Below, one piece after another: positions 22,374 through 35,809 of a DNA stretch of 64,000 nucleotides. Each line of letters starts with the position of its first letter. The stretch's first letter is position 1. The position numbers were made by a program, and so were the translations under genes. This DNA is from Dioscorea cayenensis subsp. rotundata (lineage: Eukaryota; Streptophyta; Magnoliopsida; Dioscoreales; Dioscoreaceae): assembly GCF_009730915.1 (NCBI RefSeq), contig NC_052471.1, positions 28,554,185-28,618,184 on the forward strand. Reading direction: 5' to 3'. Under the pieces are notes generated by a model, which ran no database searches, had not been told where the DNA came from, and worked only from the letters and a program-made list of their open reading frames with translations.

Positions 22374-25300
22374 TTAATAAATTAATATTTATTATATATA
22401 ATTATTATTAGTCTTATGTATATCTATCTATATGCCTGATTTTGTAAATATTTCTTGTTGAACTCTTTCATGGTGATGATGGTAACTCATTAATTAATCA
22501 TGTAAAACACTTTTGAGTTACTAAAAAGAAGAACTTTTCTTTATGTTTTTTTTTTTTTTAATAATGGATGTGTAGTTTCAAGTTTTTTTTTCTTTCTCTT
22601 AATTAATTACATTCTAATGTTATTATTAAAATTTTGGTGAATGTTTTAAAATGTAAATTTGAACACAAAGTTTAGTGATTTGTTTGATACTTTGTTTTTG
22701 GCATAAGTGGATTGTAAACATGTCATGTGATATATTCTAGTTTTTATTAGGGTTTTGATTGTATTAAAGAGATGAATTAAATAATTCGAGGTTGCATAAA
22801 AGAAAAAAAGCTTGTTTATATATATATATATATATATATAATTTTATACTTGATTTAGTACAAGCTTGAGTGTAAATTGATCCAATTAGAATTATAGCAT
22901 GTCTCCATTTATTTAATCACCGAACAAATCCTATTTGATGTTTTTTTCTTCATTACACTTAATCTTGATAAAAATTAAGCCGAAATTCTTGATTTAAACT
23001 TGATTAAACGACAAAATTTTGAGTGTAAGATAAGATATAATTAAAATTATAATTAATATGTCTCCATCTATTTCTGGGCGAACACACCATGTGACGATAG
23101 GTATAAGTCTATATTTTTTTTTCTAACATTTAAACGTAATAAAAGTCAAACCAAATTCACGGCTTACCTTTTTATTTCGGTGGAAATATTAAAATATAAA
23201 TTAAGATATTACTAGAATTAACGTATACGTCTCTATTATTTTATGCCCGAACATGTCCAATATGATCATCAGTGTAATTTTAATTAGATTCTTTATTTTT
23301 CTTCATTTTTATTACATGACAAAAATTAAGACAAGTGACAACATATCTTTACATTTTACATGTTATAATATCTTTATATATATATATATAAATACATATT
23401 TGTCGGAGCAAAGACATGTTCATGGGGCAAAGTCTTTACAATAAATTATTCAAAAGAAATATTTAAGAATAAAGTAACAAGGATTTTAAAGATCAAAGTG
23501 ATGAAAAGGAAGACAATGCAAAGCATGAACTAACTTTGAAGTTAAAGAAAAAGAAAATTAAAGTGTTAATTATTAATCTTGTTTATTGTGTCAATCTCTG
23601 ACCTTAATTTTTGTATTATGTTCCTGTGTTTTGGGATTGCAGAGAGGCATTGGAGTTTGAATCTAAGTATTTATAACTACGCGTTTGTGTTACTTAAGTC
23701 TCATAGGGTGTTGTTCTATAGAAATCATGTGTTAATTAAGTCATTAATAATTAATTACGAGGTGTGTTTATGTGCTTAATTACTTTCTTTGAGGAAAAAT
23801 TAATGGCCCTTTTTATTAACCATTGATTAATTAATTACTTTCTTTAAATTTATTGTTTTATGGAATATAATTAAGTTGAAATTCATTATTTGATTATTTA
23901 AAATCATTAGAGTCTTATGTCATTTCAAACTTTGTTTCACATCTCAAAAAGAAATTCAAGAGGTATCCAATTTAATTGTATAAACAACCATGGTTATGAC
24001 TTAATTTTAAAATTATTAAAAATTATTTATTATTAATTAATAAAAAAAATTAATTTTGATTAGTATAGTTCCTGTTCAACTTATTTTATTTTATTTTTCC
24101 TATTCACTAACCAAACACTCCACATATAACTATTTCTTGTGTAACAAATGAATATTGACTTATTAAATTTGTGTAGTTATATTTAAAATAGATTAAAATT
24201 AAACGCAAAAAAAAATAAAAAATCAATTTTATGTTCCTATTCCTATTACTTCATAAATATAAGTTAATATAGCATGAATGCCAATATTAGTTTATTTCAC
24301 AACAAAATCTATTGATTGGTCAACTGAAGGATAACACTCACATCTTTTCATACATTAAACCAAGAATTTCTTAATTTCATCACTTCAAATTTTAGTTTAC
24401 TGACTGTGACCTTCAATCAAATAATTATTATTTTATAAATAAATTTCTACCATGAATAATAGCATACATATAATTAAGAAGGGCTGATTCAATTAGTTAA
24501 GGTTTTCGTAGCTCAACAAAATGATTTCAAATTTGAATCCTAACATAGATTTAAAAAAAAAAAAATTTCAAAAAGATCAACTCCATTATAAGACTCTTAA
24601 TATCTCAATTCATTATATAGATCAATGATAAAAAACAAAAAAAAAACAAAAAAAAAAAAATCTCAAATAATAGTGTGTGTGTATATGTATATATATATAT
24701 GTTACTTTAATTCGAAACAAGGTATCTTAATCAATGAAAAAACAAACACCGACATGTTTGCCGATATTTTTCTCACATGTCCGAATCACTTCTTCATGAC
24801 TCAAACTATACTTTAGGGTTTAGGTTTCCCTCAAGCAAAAGGTATATGAATAAAAATATCAATGCAAAATGATAATTATATGTTATGCTTGATTTATTAA
24901 AAGAACTAATATATACACACACATTAAAGTATATATATAATTGCATAATTGGCTTTTGACCAAGTTCATGAATGAAAGAAAAGACTAATACATCTTAGGG
25001 TGCAATCCACCAATTTAATCAATTCTTAATAGACCCAACAAATAGACCCCACACACACACATGCACAAACATACACAAAGAATCCATTAAGTAGTTGCAA
25101 AGCTAATTGCGCCGAAGCTTTGTTTAAACATGATTAGGGTTTAATATTTTTAAGAAGCAAGCAAGCAAATGAAGTGCAAAGGGATTCAAAAGAAAGTGAT
25201 AAAGATGGTCATGCCTAGTCAACAAGTCCAAACTCAATTAATCTAATGACCAACAAACACAATCTAATGTATATTATTTCTTTTACAAACATAGTGTTTT

Positions 25301-26908
25301 CGGTTGGACATCGAAAGTGATATTTAGAACTTTCTTTATTGTGTTAAATTGACTAACTTTAATTATAAAATTTTTATTCCAAGTATGAGGAACATAATGT
25401 TGATTCATAATTTTTTTTTATAAAATTCTCTACGTACTTTCATTTTTTTTTTTTTTACTTTCTTGAAACTTATCATGTTATTTCTTGACTTGTATTAATT
25501 TGCGTTGGATGTAAATTAAGTGAAAAATACTAAATCTTATACTACTACTTTCAATAGAAATAATATCTTTGTGTTTTGGATTTAATGTGGAATAAATCAA
25601 CTCTAAGTGAAAACAAATCAAAATTCTCATGCATACAAACTTCGACAAAAGATAATATTTAACATTTTATTTTGTTAATTAAAAATAATTAATAGCTTGT
25701 GATGATTGATGAGCATCTAAAGAAAAAGTTTCTTTGAAACTGTTATAGCCAAATGGATGAGTTCATTGACGTGGTCTTGTGGCCTTTAATTAATGGTTCT
25801 ATATTTTAATAGGGGGATTTGGTGTTGAAAAGATAGCAAGAGAGCAAGTAGTATGAAAAGGATGAAAGGCTACCTCGTAATGCACCCATTTCTCCCCTTC
25901 TATGAGATTATCTTTTGAAGGCCGAAGTATGACAAAATAATAATAATAATAAATAAATAAATAAATAAATAATAAGAGAACTACTGAATATCCATAGTCA
26001 ATTTTCAATTTTCTTTCCTTCTAATTGTGTGCATGGGAATGACCCTATTATTTACTATTTATTGATCAATCTAGTGGTGCTGATAAACATGAGTATTGTC
26101 GATCAAATGTACTATATATGTGCATGGTATGTGAGGAGAATTCCCTGTTTCACCCATTTCCAGAATTACGTGGTTAGGGAGGATATTTACTGACGCGATG
26201 GTTATAGTACTTTATTGACATGTACTTTTGGACAAAGCGAATTAATTGGTCTTACATAGTATGCATGTTAAGCGTGGCGTGCTCTACATGATAAATTTGA
26301 AAATGTCGTTAAAGTCACATAGTTAACGAGTACGTGTCAATGTTGCTCTGACAGTGATGTGTTGCCCTTGCTCATAATCAGTAGTAATAATAAGACAATC
26401 ACACTGAAAAGTATATATATGTAAATATAAAACATAAATATCACAAAGATTTCTCAATAGTATTTACTCAGACAAAAAATACAGTGGAGAAAAGATAGAC
26501 ACACACACACACACACACAACCCAAAAGGAAAAGAAGGACAAGAAGATATAAGAATGTCTCATTATGACAAGTAGCCTACTACGCAGAAAGTATAAATTC
26601 TCACCAGATTTCTCATACTTAAATATAGGAGTTCTCACACGCTGAATATAGAGTTGATTGTTATATATAACTTTTCCTTGTGACCCAAAAATTAGCACAA
26701 AAAGAAAAAGGGTCTCATATAACTTTCGGACTCTTCCATGCAGTTTTGAGAATTGAACCCAAAATAAAATAATTTCCTTATTGCAAGACGACAGCCACCA
26801 CCATCGTATCTGCTTTTATTTTCTTAATTTATTTTTCATATATAGCACAAAATTTCTTTCAATGATCAGTGATGATCAGTGAGATAGGATAAATTAGCAA
26901 TACGTAAT
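22374..26908. other. AT-rich intergenic stretch up to the gap
   Basis: No gene, RNA or transposon end that I can support. It contains (AT)n at 22819-22840 and near 23376, an (AATA)n run at about 25936-25972 and a (CA)n run at 26500-26520. Confidence 0.5.
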
Positions 26909-27908
26909 NNNNNNNNNNNNNNNNNNNNNNNNNNNNNNNNNNNNNNNNNNNNNNNNNNNNNNNNNNNNNNNNNNNNNNNNNNNNNNNNNNNNNNNNNNNN
27001 NNNNNNNNNNNNNNNNNNNNNNNNNNNNNNNNNNNNNNNNNNNNNNNNNNNNNNNNNNNNNNNNNNNNNNNNNNNNNNNNNNNNNNNNNNNNNNNNNNNN
27101 NNNNNNNNNNNNNNNNNNNNNNNNNNNNNNNNNNNNNNNNNNNNNNNNNNNNNNNNNNNNNNNNNNNNNNNNNNNNNNNNNNNNNNNNNNNNNNNNNNNN
27201 NNNNNNNNNNNNNNNNNNNNNNNNNNNNNNNNNNNNNNNNNNNNNNNNNNNNNNNNNNNNNNNNNNNNNNNNNNNNNNNNNNNNNNNNNNNNNNNNNNNN
27301 NNNNNNNNNNNNNNNNNNNNNNNNNNNNNNNNNNNNNNNNNNNNNNNNNNNNNNNNNNNNNNNNNNNNNNNNNNNNNNNNNNNNNNNNNNNNNNNNNNNN
27401 NNNNNNNNNNNNNNNNNNNNNNNNNNNNNNNNNNNNNNNNNNNNNNNNNNNNNNNNNNNNNNNNNNNNNNNNNNNNNNNNNNNNNNNNNNNNNNNNNNNN
27501 NNNNNNNNNNNNNNNNNNNNNNNNNNNNNNNNNNNNNNNNNNNNNNNNNNNNNNNNNNNNNNNNNNNNNNNNNNNNNNNNNNNNNNNNNNNNNNNNNNNN
27601 NNNNNNNNNNNNNNNNNNNNNNNNNNNNNNNNNNNNNNNNNNNNNNNNNNNNNNNNNNNNNNNNNNNNNNNNNNNNNNNNNNNNNNNNNNNNNNNNNNNN
27701 NNNNNNNNNNNNNNNNNNNNNNNNNNNNNNNNNNNNNNNNNNNNNNNNNNNNNNNNNNNNNNNNNNNNNNNNNNNNNNNNNNNNNNNNNNNNNNNNNNNN
27801 NNNNNNNNNNNNNNNNNNNNNNNNNNNNNNNNNNNNNNNNNNNNNNNNNNNNNNNNNNNNNNNNNNNNNNNNNNNNNNNNNNNNNNNNNNNNNNNNNNNN
27901 NNNNNNNN
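26909..27908. other. Assembly gap, 1,000 N
   Basis: Exactly 1,000 N, probably a fixed-size placeholder. The base after it lies ~22 nt inside the LTR of a copia element, so the gap was probably caused by repeats. Confidence 0.99.
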
Positions 27909-28345
27909 TTGGAAAAACTGACTTTGGTTATGTGTGATGTTACTGGCGGTTATGCAGTGCAGGTTTGGTAAAGATATGGAGTTGTATAAATAAGTCTCGA
28001 TTGTTTTGTAGTTGGTGTATTGATGAAGTGGGTATTAAAGTTCAAAGAGATTCTTGTAGAAGCATCTATGGGATCAATGGCTCAGTTGCATCGTGAAGCT
28101 TATGTGTTTAGTTGGTAAGGCGAATGGTAACCCAGTGGATTGATTTGTTAACTGGACGGGTGGCTGACTGAAAAGTAAGTAATGTAAAAGGGAAAGTTGG
28201 TGGATGGTGTGTGTGTGGCTATTACATTTTTTGCGGGGTTTTACGTTGTAAAATACTTTGTTAACATTTTCTATGTTTCTTGTAAATTTAACTGTTTAAT
28301 GTTTGATTTCTTTGCAATGTTGTTCCTTTTTGTATGAGGCTTCCA
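27909..28345 (+). repeat. 5' LTR (truncated by the gap)
   Basis: Begins at TTGGAAAAACTGAC, the equivalent of 35006 in the 3' LTR, and ends GAGGCTTCCA at 28345. It is shorter than the 3' LTR owing to several internal deletions. Confidence 0.88.
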
Positions 28346-28350
28346 ACAAA

Positions 28351-28361
28351 GGTATCAGAGC
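28351..28361 (+). other. Primer-binding site of the decayed copia element
   Basis: GGTATCAGAGC five bases after the 5' LTR end; the initiator tRNA-Met type core with its first T replaced by A. Confidence 0.75.
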
Positions 28362-29929
28362 TTCTGTTCAAGGCTTAGCAGTTAATTTCTTGATGGTTTC
28401 GACTCATATATAGCAGTTTTCCATTGAATGTTGTTGATGTTGCCATGGATGAAGGTGAAAATTATAGTTTGAAGGTGTAGTAACTTGAATTTTGTTTTGG
28501 TTGTTATTGGTGATTGGCTTTGTAAGTTCATTAAAGAGTTTTTACGAGTTGATTCTGTCAGATGACCAGAAGGTGAAGTTAATTATGTAAAAAGAAGACT
28601 CCCCCTACACTTGAAATTTCTCATGCATCATTGCCAATTTTCAAGACAAGCATATAACTAGACTTTAGGATGAAGACTTTCAGGTCTATGAAAATTACTG
28701 AAAGGGTTCAGTGAAAGCAGAAAACCAAGAAAGAGATGGAAGATGATGCAAAAGCTTTCTTTCTACAACAAATAAGATAGTCAATTCTTCACATTAGTAG
28801 GTTGAAAAGACCAAAAGAGTTTAGGATCATCTCAAGAAAAAACAAGGTTCTTCCAGAAGCTTGACAAAGCAACAAACCTTAGGCATTTTTATTTATTCAT
28901 TATAAGGAAGCAAGAAACATGCAACATTATATTACCAGAGTTAGCAGTTGTGAACCAAATTAGAGTATAAAAATGAAGACATTATATTGAAGGTAATGAA
29001 ACCAACTTCTAGATTTGTACACCACCTCAGTTGAAGAACAACAGATATGTCACAGTAACTCCAGAAATTAATGAATCCTTGCAAGCTCATTAAGCAGATT
29101 CAATCACAAACACGAAGACAAGAACTTTTGTACTTGCATGGAGAGTCAAAAGTAGAAAAATAAAAGAGAGGCAGGACTTTAGAGGAAGAGGCGATATGTA
29201 ATTTATAGAGGAAGTTATGGTGATCAGAGTTGGTCGAAACAACAGTTTATTAATAACTTACAAGTAGATTGGTTTAAGACCATTTGAAGGTTTAAAGAGG
29301 CCAAAGACAGTTTAGTGTGCAGAGATTTAATAAGAAACTTGCAGAATATACAATGTTACAATTGTAAAAAATTTGCTCATACTCATCACATTGTTGGTAG
29401 AAATTTTTAAAAAAGTTCAAGTTCCAGTTCTCAGGATGAAGTGATTCTACATATAGCAGCCTTTCCACTGTACATGAAGGAAAAGAGGGTGCAAATCTTA
29501 CATTTGGTTGTTGGATAGGACTTAAGCCACATGACAAATAAAAAACACTTGTTTATACTTTAGATGAACATCAAAACATACAGTGAAGCTAGGAGATAAA
29601 GAAGTTGAAGTCAAGGAAAAAGCTCAGATGGTCAGGATGTTAGACAAAGATCAGAAATTGATTCATATTGTCAATTTGTTCCTCGATTCGCTCATAATTT
29701 ATAAATATTCAAAATTAACACCAAGTTTATGATATGTTTTCAAAAGATTAGTGTAGAATTGTGAATCAAACAAATTACCAATTGTTGAGGCAGGAATGTG
29801 ACAATTTGTATCAATGGAGTTTCAGTCTTGAAAAGGCGAAGATTAATGTGTATAGTAGAAGAAATGTCTTTGTTATGGCACAAGGTATGGACATTTAAAC
29901 TTTCAAGGATTCTGATTTTTAAATCAACA

Positions 29930-30555
29930 TGATTTGTTTAATAGTGGGGCTGCCAAATATGAAATCGATAAATTCGTGAAGGCGTGTGTTTGGTGAAAGC
30001 AATTGTCGAACCGTCATGAAGAGCACAACAAAGGTTGCATTTTAGTTCATGCGGATGTGTGTGGACCAATGCAAAGTGAATCATGGTGGTAGTAAGTATT
30101 TCTTGTTGTTGTGGATGATTATAGTCAAATGGGTTAAGGTTGTATCTTCTCAAGTATAAGCAAGTCTTCTCTTGTTCAAAGTTCCTAGTTTGTTGAGAGG
30201 CCGGACATGACAACATTTGAGAGTTCTCGGAACAGATAAGGAGAATTTACTTCAAGAATTTGACATTTTATTCATCATGGTATTAAGCATGAACTTCTTG
30301 GGCCTGCTCCTCGACAAAATGAAGTTGCGAGGAAAAGCAGACACTTGTTGAAGGCCATAAGCATGCTGGTCAAGTAAGTTACCCTAATGATTTTTGGGCA
30401 TAAACGCCCCGTGCGCCTACTCCAAAATTTGCAGAAGCTGGATAGGAGAGCTCTCGAAGGAGTTTTGTTGTACTAATGCTAAAGGCCTCACAATTTATGT
30501 GCGAGAATCTAAGAAAAATTGTTATGCATACAACCACGATCATGGTCCCACCGCG
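29930..30555 (+). pseudogene. copia integrase remnants (decayed)
   Basis: Scattered matches to the integrase core and its C-terminal side in shifting frames: MRMCVDQCKVNHGGSKYFLL near 30050, HAGQVSYPNDFW near 30370-30400, and a YVRESKKNCY segment near 30500-30530. These correspond to the DVWGP-like, LPNDFW-like and DPESKK-like blocks of copia integrases. Not translatable as one protein. Confidence 0.6.
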
Positions 30556-33150
30556 ACATCACGCCCCACCGGGGAGGTCCTTTGACCTTAGTTGCCGTAA
30601 GGGCAACTGTTTCCTTGTCTGAACCACAATGGCAATAATAAACACAACAATCCCAGATAGTTAACCATTTCTACATATACTCATCTATAATACATGTCTG
30701 ATACATAGAAAAAATCACTTAACATTGAAAGTCATAGATAAGGACACCATCCACGAACCTTGAGTATGTTGTCATACATTTTATAATCTAAATTCACACA
30801 TATACGAATCCCGAGAAAAAGCAACAACAAGTATGGGTTATGTATCTGGTGAATCCTGCTAATACATGCTACATCTTAAATATCATACGACACTCTGATA
30901 CAAACTACGCTGACCTTCACGCTTCTATCCTTTGCTTTGCTATCACACAGGGGGAAAAATGAAGTGAAACTAAGGATACCAGTGGTGGCTAAACGGAACT
31001 ATGTCTCATACATTATAGATTAAGCGAAATGTCAAAATATATTTCAAATCCTCAGATATTCAATATAACAATGTTAAGTATAAAATGAAATAAAATTTTC
31101 AACAATGAAATGTGATAAAACTTAAATCATCATGAAATCCATACAAGTAAGAAATCGAATCCAATTCACTTTTGTTTAGTAACTCAAAACCCAAAACATA
31201 TAAATCATCGGTTAAAACCATGAAATATATCTCAAATGACCTCAAAAACCACTCCTAAGCTAGTAGCGCGGTTGGAATTAGAAACAAGATCTTGTAACGA
31301 GTGTTGGCGGAAGTTAGGTAATCGAACAACCAACCATATACAAGTCGTGCCCCACGCCCCACAAAATGGCAAACCGGTTTGACGTTATTCCATGCCACCT
31401 CTATCACGAAGTCGGCCCATGGAAAGCATCCACACTTCTTTGCTGACCGTAAACTAGTGCGGGTTTCACAGCACCATCAAAACCACCTCATTAAGAACAT
31501 GAAGCCGTCAGAGCACCATTTCCATGGATATGTTCAAGACACGTAAGTCTGCAAAATAAAATCCAAATGATACAAGACACAGCAGGGTCCTTAGCCAGAC
31601 TGTGTACACTCATGAATAGAGGTCGTCAAAGCGAGTAACATCATTCGCGCCCGTCAGGGCTACATATGTACTGTCCATGAAGGAAAACCAAAGAAGCTTC
31701 CACAATGAAAATCATAAGTGTTCACAAAGTACCAATCTCACTCCAAGAGTGACATTTGTTTATAATAATTCCCAATGAGACCAATTTCATCAAGAACATC
31801 ATACAAGAGCATTCTCCCAAAAATAGTTCAAGATATCATCATCACAAAGAAATCATTTTGTTTCACATATACCTTTATGGACATTATAATAAGAGCATCA
31901 AGTCCTGAAAACTCAAACTGATCATATATATCTAAAACATAGGGTTTTCTAAAATCCCAAGTAGCATATGAAATCTTTCCAATAATCATGAAATAAGCCA
32001 AATTACGATTTACTCATGATTTTCCAAATCACATTGAAATTATTTCAAAAGTCTTGTTAGCAACAAAGAGATTGTCTTTCAAAAATAAGTAAATTTAGTA
32101 TTATAAGCATGCATGATTTATAGTCCATAATTTGTGAGTTCGCTCATAAACTTGCGGGCTAATCCTCTGCGTTCCTTGTCTACAACTCTTTTCCTTTGCT
32201 TGATGCCTCAACTCCTAGAAGAAATTAAGAAACCCAAAACACACAAAACATCATCAGTTCTAGATCAATTTAAACGAAGAAAAATCCTATAAAAATGGAA
32301 AATAATGGTCCTTAAGGCTTACTTAGCACTCTAACAAGATTACCTAACAAGTATAGAACTCTCACAACCCTCAAAACCAACAAAAGATCAAAAGGAACTC
32401 AATTTGGTTCGATTGCTTTCAGATATTCGAACCTAGAAATTGAAAAGATCTCTTCCATTTCTCAATGGATCAAAGGGTTTTTACAACTTTAAAATGATTC
32501 TAAACTTTAAATCCATGGAAAATCCAAGATTTTCCACATATATCAGAAAAATAAACTCACAAGGAAAGAGGAGAAAAGATGAAAGAAGAAGGAAAGATCA
32601 AACTCACGAATCCTCTCTAAACCCTAATCGAACTCTTTTTGATGAAAAGGAGATGAAATCTCCACTTATTTCTTTGTTTTGGGGATCAAAAATGAGAGGT
32701 TTGAAGAGAAAAAAATGAAGGAAATGGGAGGAGGAGGAAGAAGAAGAAAAAGAGCTAAAGAGTGCTCTAGAATCTCCAAGAAGGCCTTATATGAAGCCCG
32801 AAGGCTCACGACGCCTTGCGGGCGCAAGGGCAGCCCGTGAGACCTTCGAGATCCTCGGGGCTCTATCATGCGTCCACTATGGACGGGCGCATGAGGCTCT
32901 GAGGTTAGCTAAAATCAGCCCAAAATGTTGGGACTCACGAATCCTCACGGGCTCCCGTAGCGCGCATGAGGCCAGTGAGGCTTTTCGAGCCAGCTCATTA
33001 AATGCTCTCCACACCTTAACCTCCCAAAAGACCTTAACCAGGTCCTAACACAAGAGGATACTCAAAATACTTAAACAAACACCAGTTACACCTCAATAAA
33101 CAAAACATAAAGAGGGCAGGAAAAGTCCAGACCCGCACCGATAATTTTCA
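30555..33150 (-). mobile_element. Probable solo LTR or LTR-derived insertion inside the copia element
   Basis: The copia frame stops near ESKK(30.53 kb) and resumes near 33.15-33.2 kb (NENELTQRDE), so ~2.6 kb is foreign. Read on the minus strand, a GC-rich block (33.15-32.80 kb) is followed by a TATA motif (CATATAAGGCC, about 32797-32787) and then a long leader-like AT-rich tract. That is the architecture of U3 followed by R/U5. The start near 33150 reads TGAAAATTATCGGTGCGGG, and the far end is near a CATCACGCCCCACCGGGG motif (30557). No TSD could be fixed, so the exact ends are uncertain. Confidence 0.5.
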
Positions 33151-33379
33151 GTGGGGATGTGGACATTTTCCTAACGAAAATGAATTAACGCAACGGGATG
33201 AAACAAGCTCTAAAGTAGTAGGCAGGTCAATTTCTTCGAGATATGAGTAGTGGCACTTAATCCACAGGAAGTTCCTAGCAATGGAGGCATCTGAGAGTTC
33301 AAAGTCGAAGCGTTAGCAAACGAATGAAGGGTTTGCTTAGAAGACAAACCGAGTTTGTAGAGTGATTTAGCATTTGATG

Positions 33380-34917
33380 CACTTTCACTATACAAAAGGT
33401 GAGAACTTTAAAGGAGATTTATGAGGGTTGTTCTCTCTTGCTTTTGACAGTTCTTAATCGAGGGAACCTGTGATGATGCTGTCAGCTCACATTGAATGGA
33501 GGCAGGCAATGTCCGGTGAGGGGGTGCTATAGATAAAACATGGACTTTTGTGTGAGTTTACCTGCTGAAAGGAGGCTATTGGAGTAAAGTGGGTTTATAG
33601 AACCAAATATAAACAGGATGGTGAAATTCGAGTATAAAAGCCAGGTTAGTTGTGAGGTATCCACAAGAATTTGGAGTTGATTATGATGAAATCTTTGCTC
33701 CAGTCGCAAGGATGGAAACAGTCGATTGTTGTTGGCATTAGCGGCTCACAAGAATTGGTTGGTGTATCAACTAGATGTGAAGTCGGCCTTCCTCAATGGA
33801 GAGTTAAGTGAGGAAGTTTTGTAGAGCAACCAAAGAGGATATAAGTTTTGGAAAAGAACATTGGGTGTATCATTTGCATAAAGCTGTATGGCTTGAAAGC
33901 AGAGCACCTCGCAGCTTTAGTATGGAAACTAACACTTATTTCCGTGGAACAAGGATTTCAAAGGGTGAAAATGAGCATACCTTGTACAAGAATGGCTGAG
34001 GTAATATCCCGATTGTTTGCATATGTAGATGATTTAATTTATATGGGGTCTTGGAGACAATGATAGCAAAATTTCAAAGCAGACATGATCAAATGTTTCA
34101 CATAGTGATTTGGGACTAATGTCCTATTTCACGGGATTATAAGTGGAAAGCAAACTCAAGCGGTATATTCAAATCAGCCGGAAAAAGTATGTCGAAGATA
34201 GTTTAAAGGCTTATAATATCATGGAATTATGCGGCTGTAGCTAACTCCTATCAATTACGATTATAAATTGCTTAGTAATGATCAAGAATTGATGACAAAT
34301 CTTCTGCGTTACGAGGAGTTGATAGGAAATTGATGTAGGTGACACATACGGAGACTGATATTGCTTTTTCACGTGAGGTTTTCTTGCAGAGCTAATGCAC
34401 AAACCAGCGAAGATGGCCGTTGGAGCGACTTAGCATTTACTCGAGATATTTATTTGGAACTCTACATTATGGGATTGCATTCAGAGAAGGGCTGATGGGT
34501 AAACTTTTGGGTTATTCTGATAGTGATTGGGGTGGTAGTTTTGAAGATAGAAAAAGTACTTCTAGAGTTGTTTTTGTATTTGGCACAGTTGCAGTGTCTT
34601 GGATGTTAAAGAAATAGGAAGTTGTGGCTCTATCATCTACTGAAGCTGAGTATGTAGCTTTGTGTTCTGCTTGCTGTTTAGGAATATGGATTAAAAAGCT
34701 ACTGAATGAATGTGGAGTAAATCAAATGGAGCCAATTTCAATTTATTGTGATAACAAATCTTGTATGGCACATGCAAGGAATCCGTGATCGTGGCGGGAG
34801 GACGAAGCATATTGATATAAAATATCACTATATACGGGAATTGGTTGCAAAGAATGAGATTCAGCTTGAATTTTGTAGATCCCGAGGACAAGTGGCAAAA
34901 TGTCTTAACTAAAAGCT
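33380..34917 (+). pseudogene. copia RT and RNase H remnants (decayed)
   Basis: In several frames: HIEWRQAMSGEG near 33495, [20 protein letters not shown] and PVARMETV at 33640-33725, the equivalent of [18 protein letters not shown] at 33765-33815, and the catalytic AYVDDLIYMG at 34020-34050. RNase H follows: LLGYSDSDWGGSFEDRKSTS (34500-34560), then ALSSTEAEYVALCSACCLGI after a TAG (34630-34690). The order is that of copia pol. Many stops and frameshifts; non-functional. Confidence 0.85.
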
Positions 34918-34983
34918 TAAATGCAAAAAGCGATTCAATTCAGAGAAGCTCTTGGAGTATGTGATCTTCAATCAAGGGGAAGC

Positions 34984-35498
34984 TGTTAGAGTGTGATTGA
35001 AGAGTTTGGAAAAGTTCAGCTTTGGTTGTGTGTAATGTTACTCTGGCGGTTGTCTTCTTTGGGTTTGTATGTGAAGAGATGTGGGTTTATGTAAATAAGT
35101 CCCGGTTGTGTTTTTTGTAGTTCAAGTGTTGCTATTGATGAAATGGAGATATTAAAGTTCAAAGCAGTCTCTGTAGAAGCATCTCTATAGGAAATCAATG
35201 GCTGGGATTTCGCATCATCAAGCTTATGTGTTTAGTTCAAGGTAGCAAAGATTGAATAGTAGTTTAGTGGGTTGATTTCATTAGCTTTGGATAGGGTGGC
35301 TTATGACTAAGCTTAGTAGGTAATGTAAAAGGGGAAAAATTAGTGGAAGGTGTGTGTGGCTTCTTCTATTTTTTTTTGCAGGTCTTCGTTCTAAGAGAGA
35401 GTGTCTTTGTTCTGTTTTTCTATGCTTGCTGTAAATTTAATGCTGTTTTAGTTTTTGATTTCTTTTGCAATGTTGTTCCTTTGTGTATGAGGCTTCCA
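34984..35498 (+). repeat. 3' LTR of the decayed copia element (515 bp)
   Basis: Starts TGTTAGAGTG after AAGGGGAAGC and ends GAGGCTTCCA, giving canonical TG..CA ends. Confidence 0.9.
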
Positions 35499-35669
35499 CG
35501 GTCAGATGAGTGCAGTTGGAGGGCGTCACGCTGCGAGTTAGGCGATTCTTCGACTACTTGGAACTATGTGTTCACGACCGTGCAAACCGCATGGTCGATC
35601 AATAACATCAACCTGCCGAGCCTTCATCATCATCACCAACAAAGCCCGAAATCATGAATTCATCCATGC

Positions 35670-35670
<1 letters not shown>
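35499..35670 (+). other. Short GC-richer stretch, unassigned
   Basis: Balanced base composition and open in two frames (for example RCELGDSSTTWNYVFTTVQT), but no family is recognised. It lies between the LTR and a long (AT)n run and could be the host DNA flanking the retroelement. Confidence 0.3.

Positions 35671-35723
<53 letters not shown>
35671..35723. repeat. (AT)n microsatellite
   Basis: About 26 uninterrupted TA units. Comparable long (AT)n tracts occur at 36616-36696, 37347-37397 and 39326-39382. Confidence 0.95.
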
Positions 35724-35725
<2 letters not shown>

Positions 35726-35809
35726 AGCGTTCATTTCTATGCCATTATCATTATAAATATAATCAATTTTTGTACTCATTTATCAAAAAGCGCTCACGTG
35801 AGTAGAAAC

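Larger units (their letters stand above)
27909..35498 (+). mobile_element. Decayed Ty1/copia element, plus strand, with an insertion
   Basis: The 5' LTR (27909-28345, first ~22 nt lost in the gap) and 3' LTR (34984-35498) share most of their sequence but differ by many substitutions and indels. A primer-binding site with the core GGTATCAGAGC lies at 28351. The polypurine-like AAGGGGAAGC precedes TGTTAG at 34984. The interior shows decayed gag/protease (28.4-29.7 kb, a zinc-knuckle-like QCYNCKKFAHTHH near 29355), integrase traces (30.0-30.55 kb), RT (33.4-34.1 kb) and RNase H (34.4-34.9 kb). It is full of stops, hence an old copy. The stretch 30.55-33.15 kb is a separate insertion. Confidence 0.88.
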
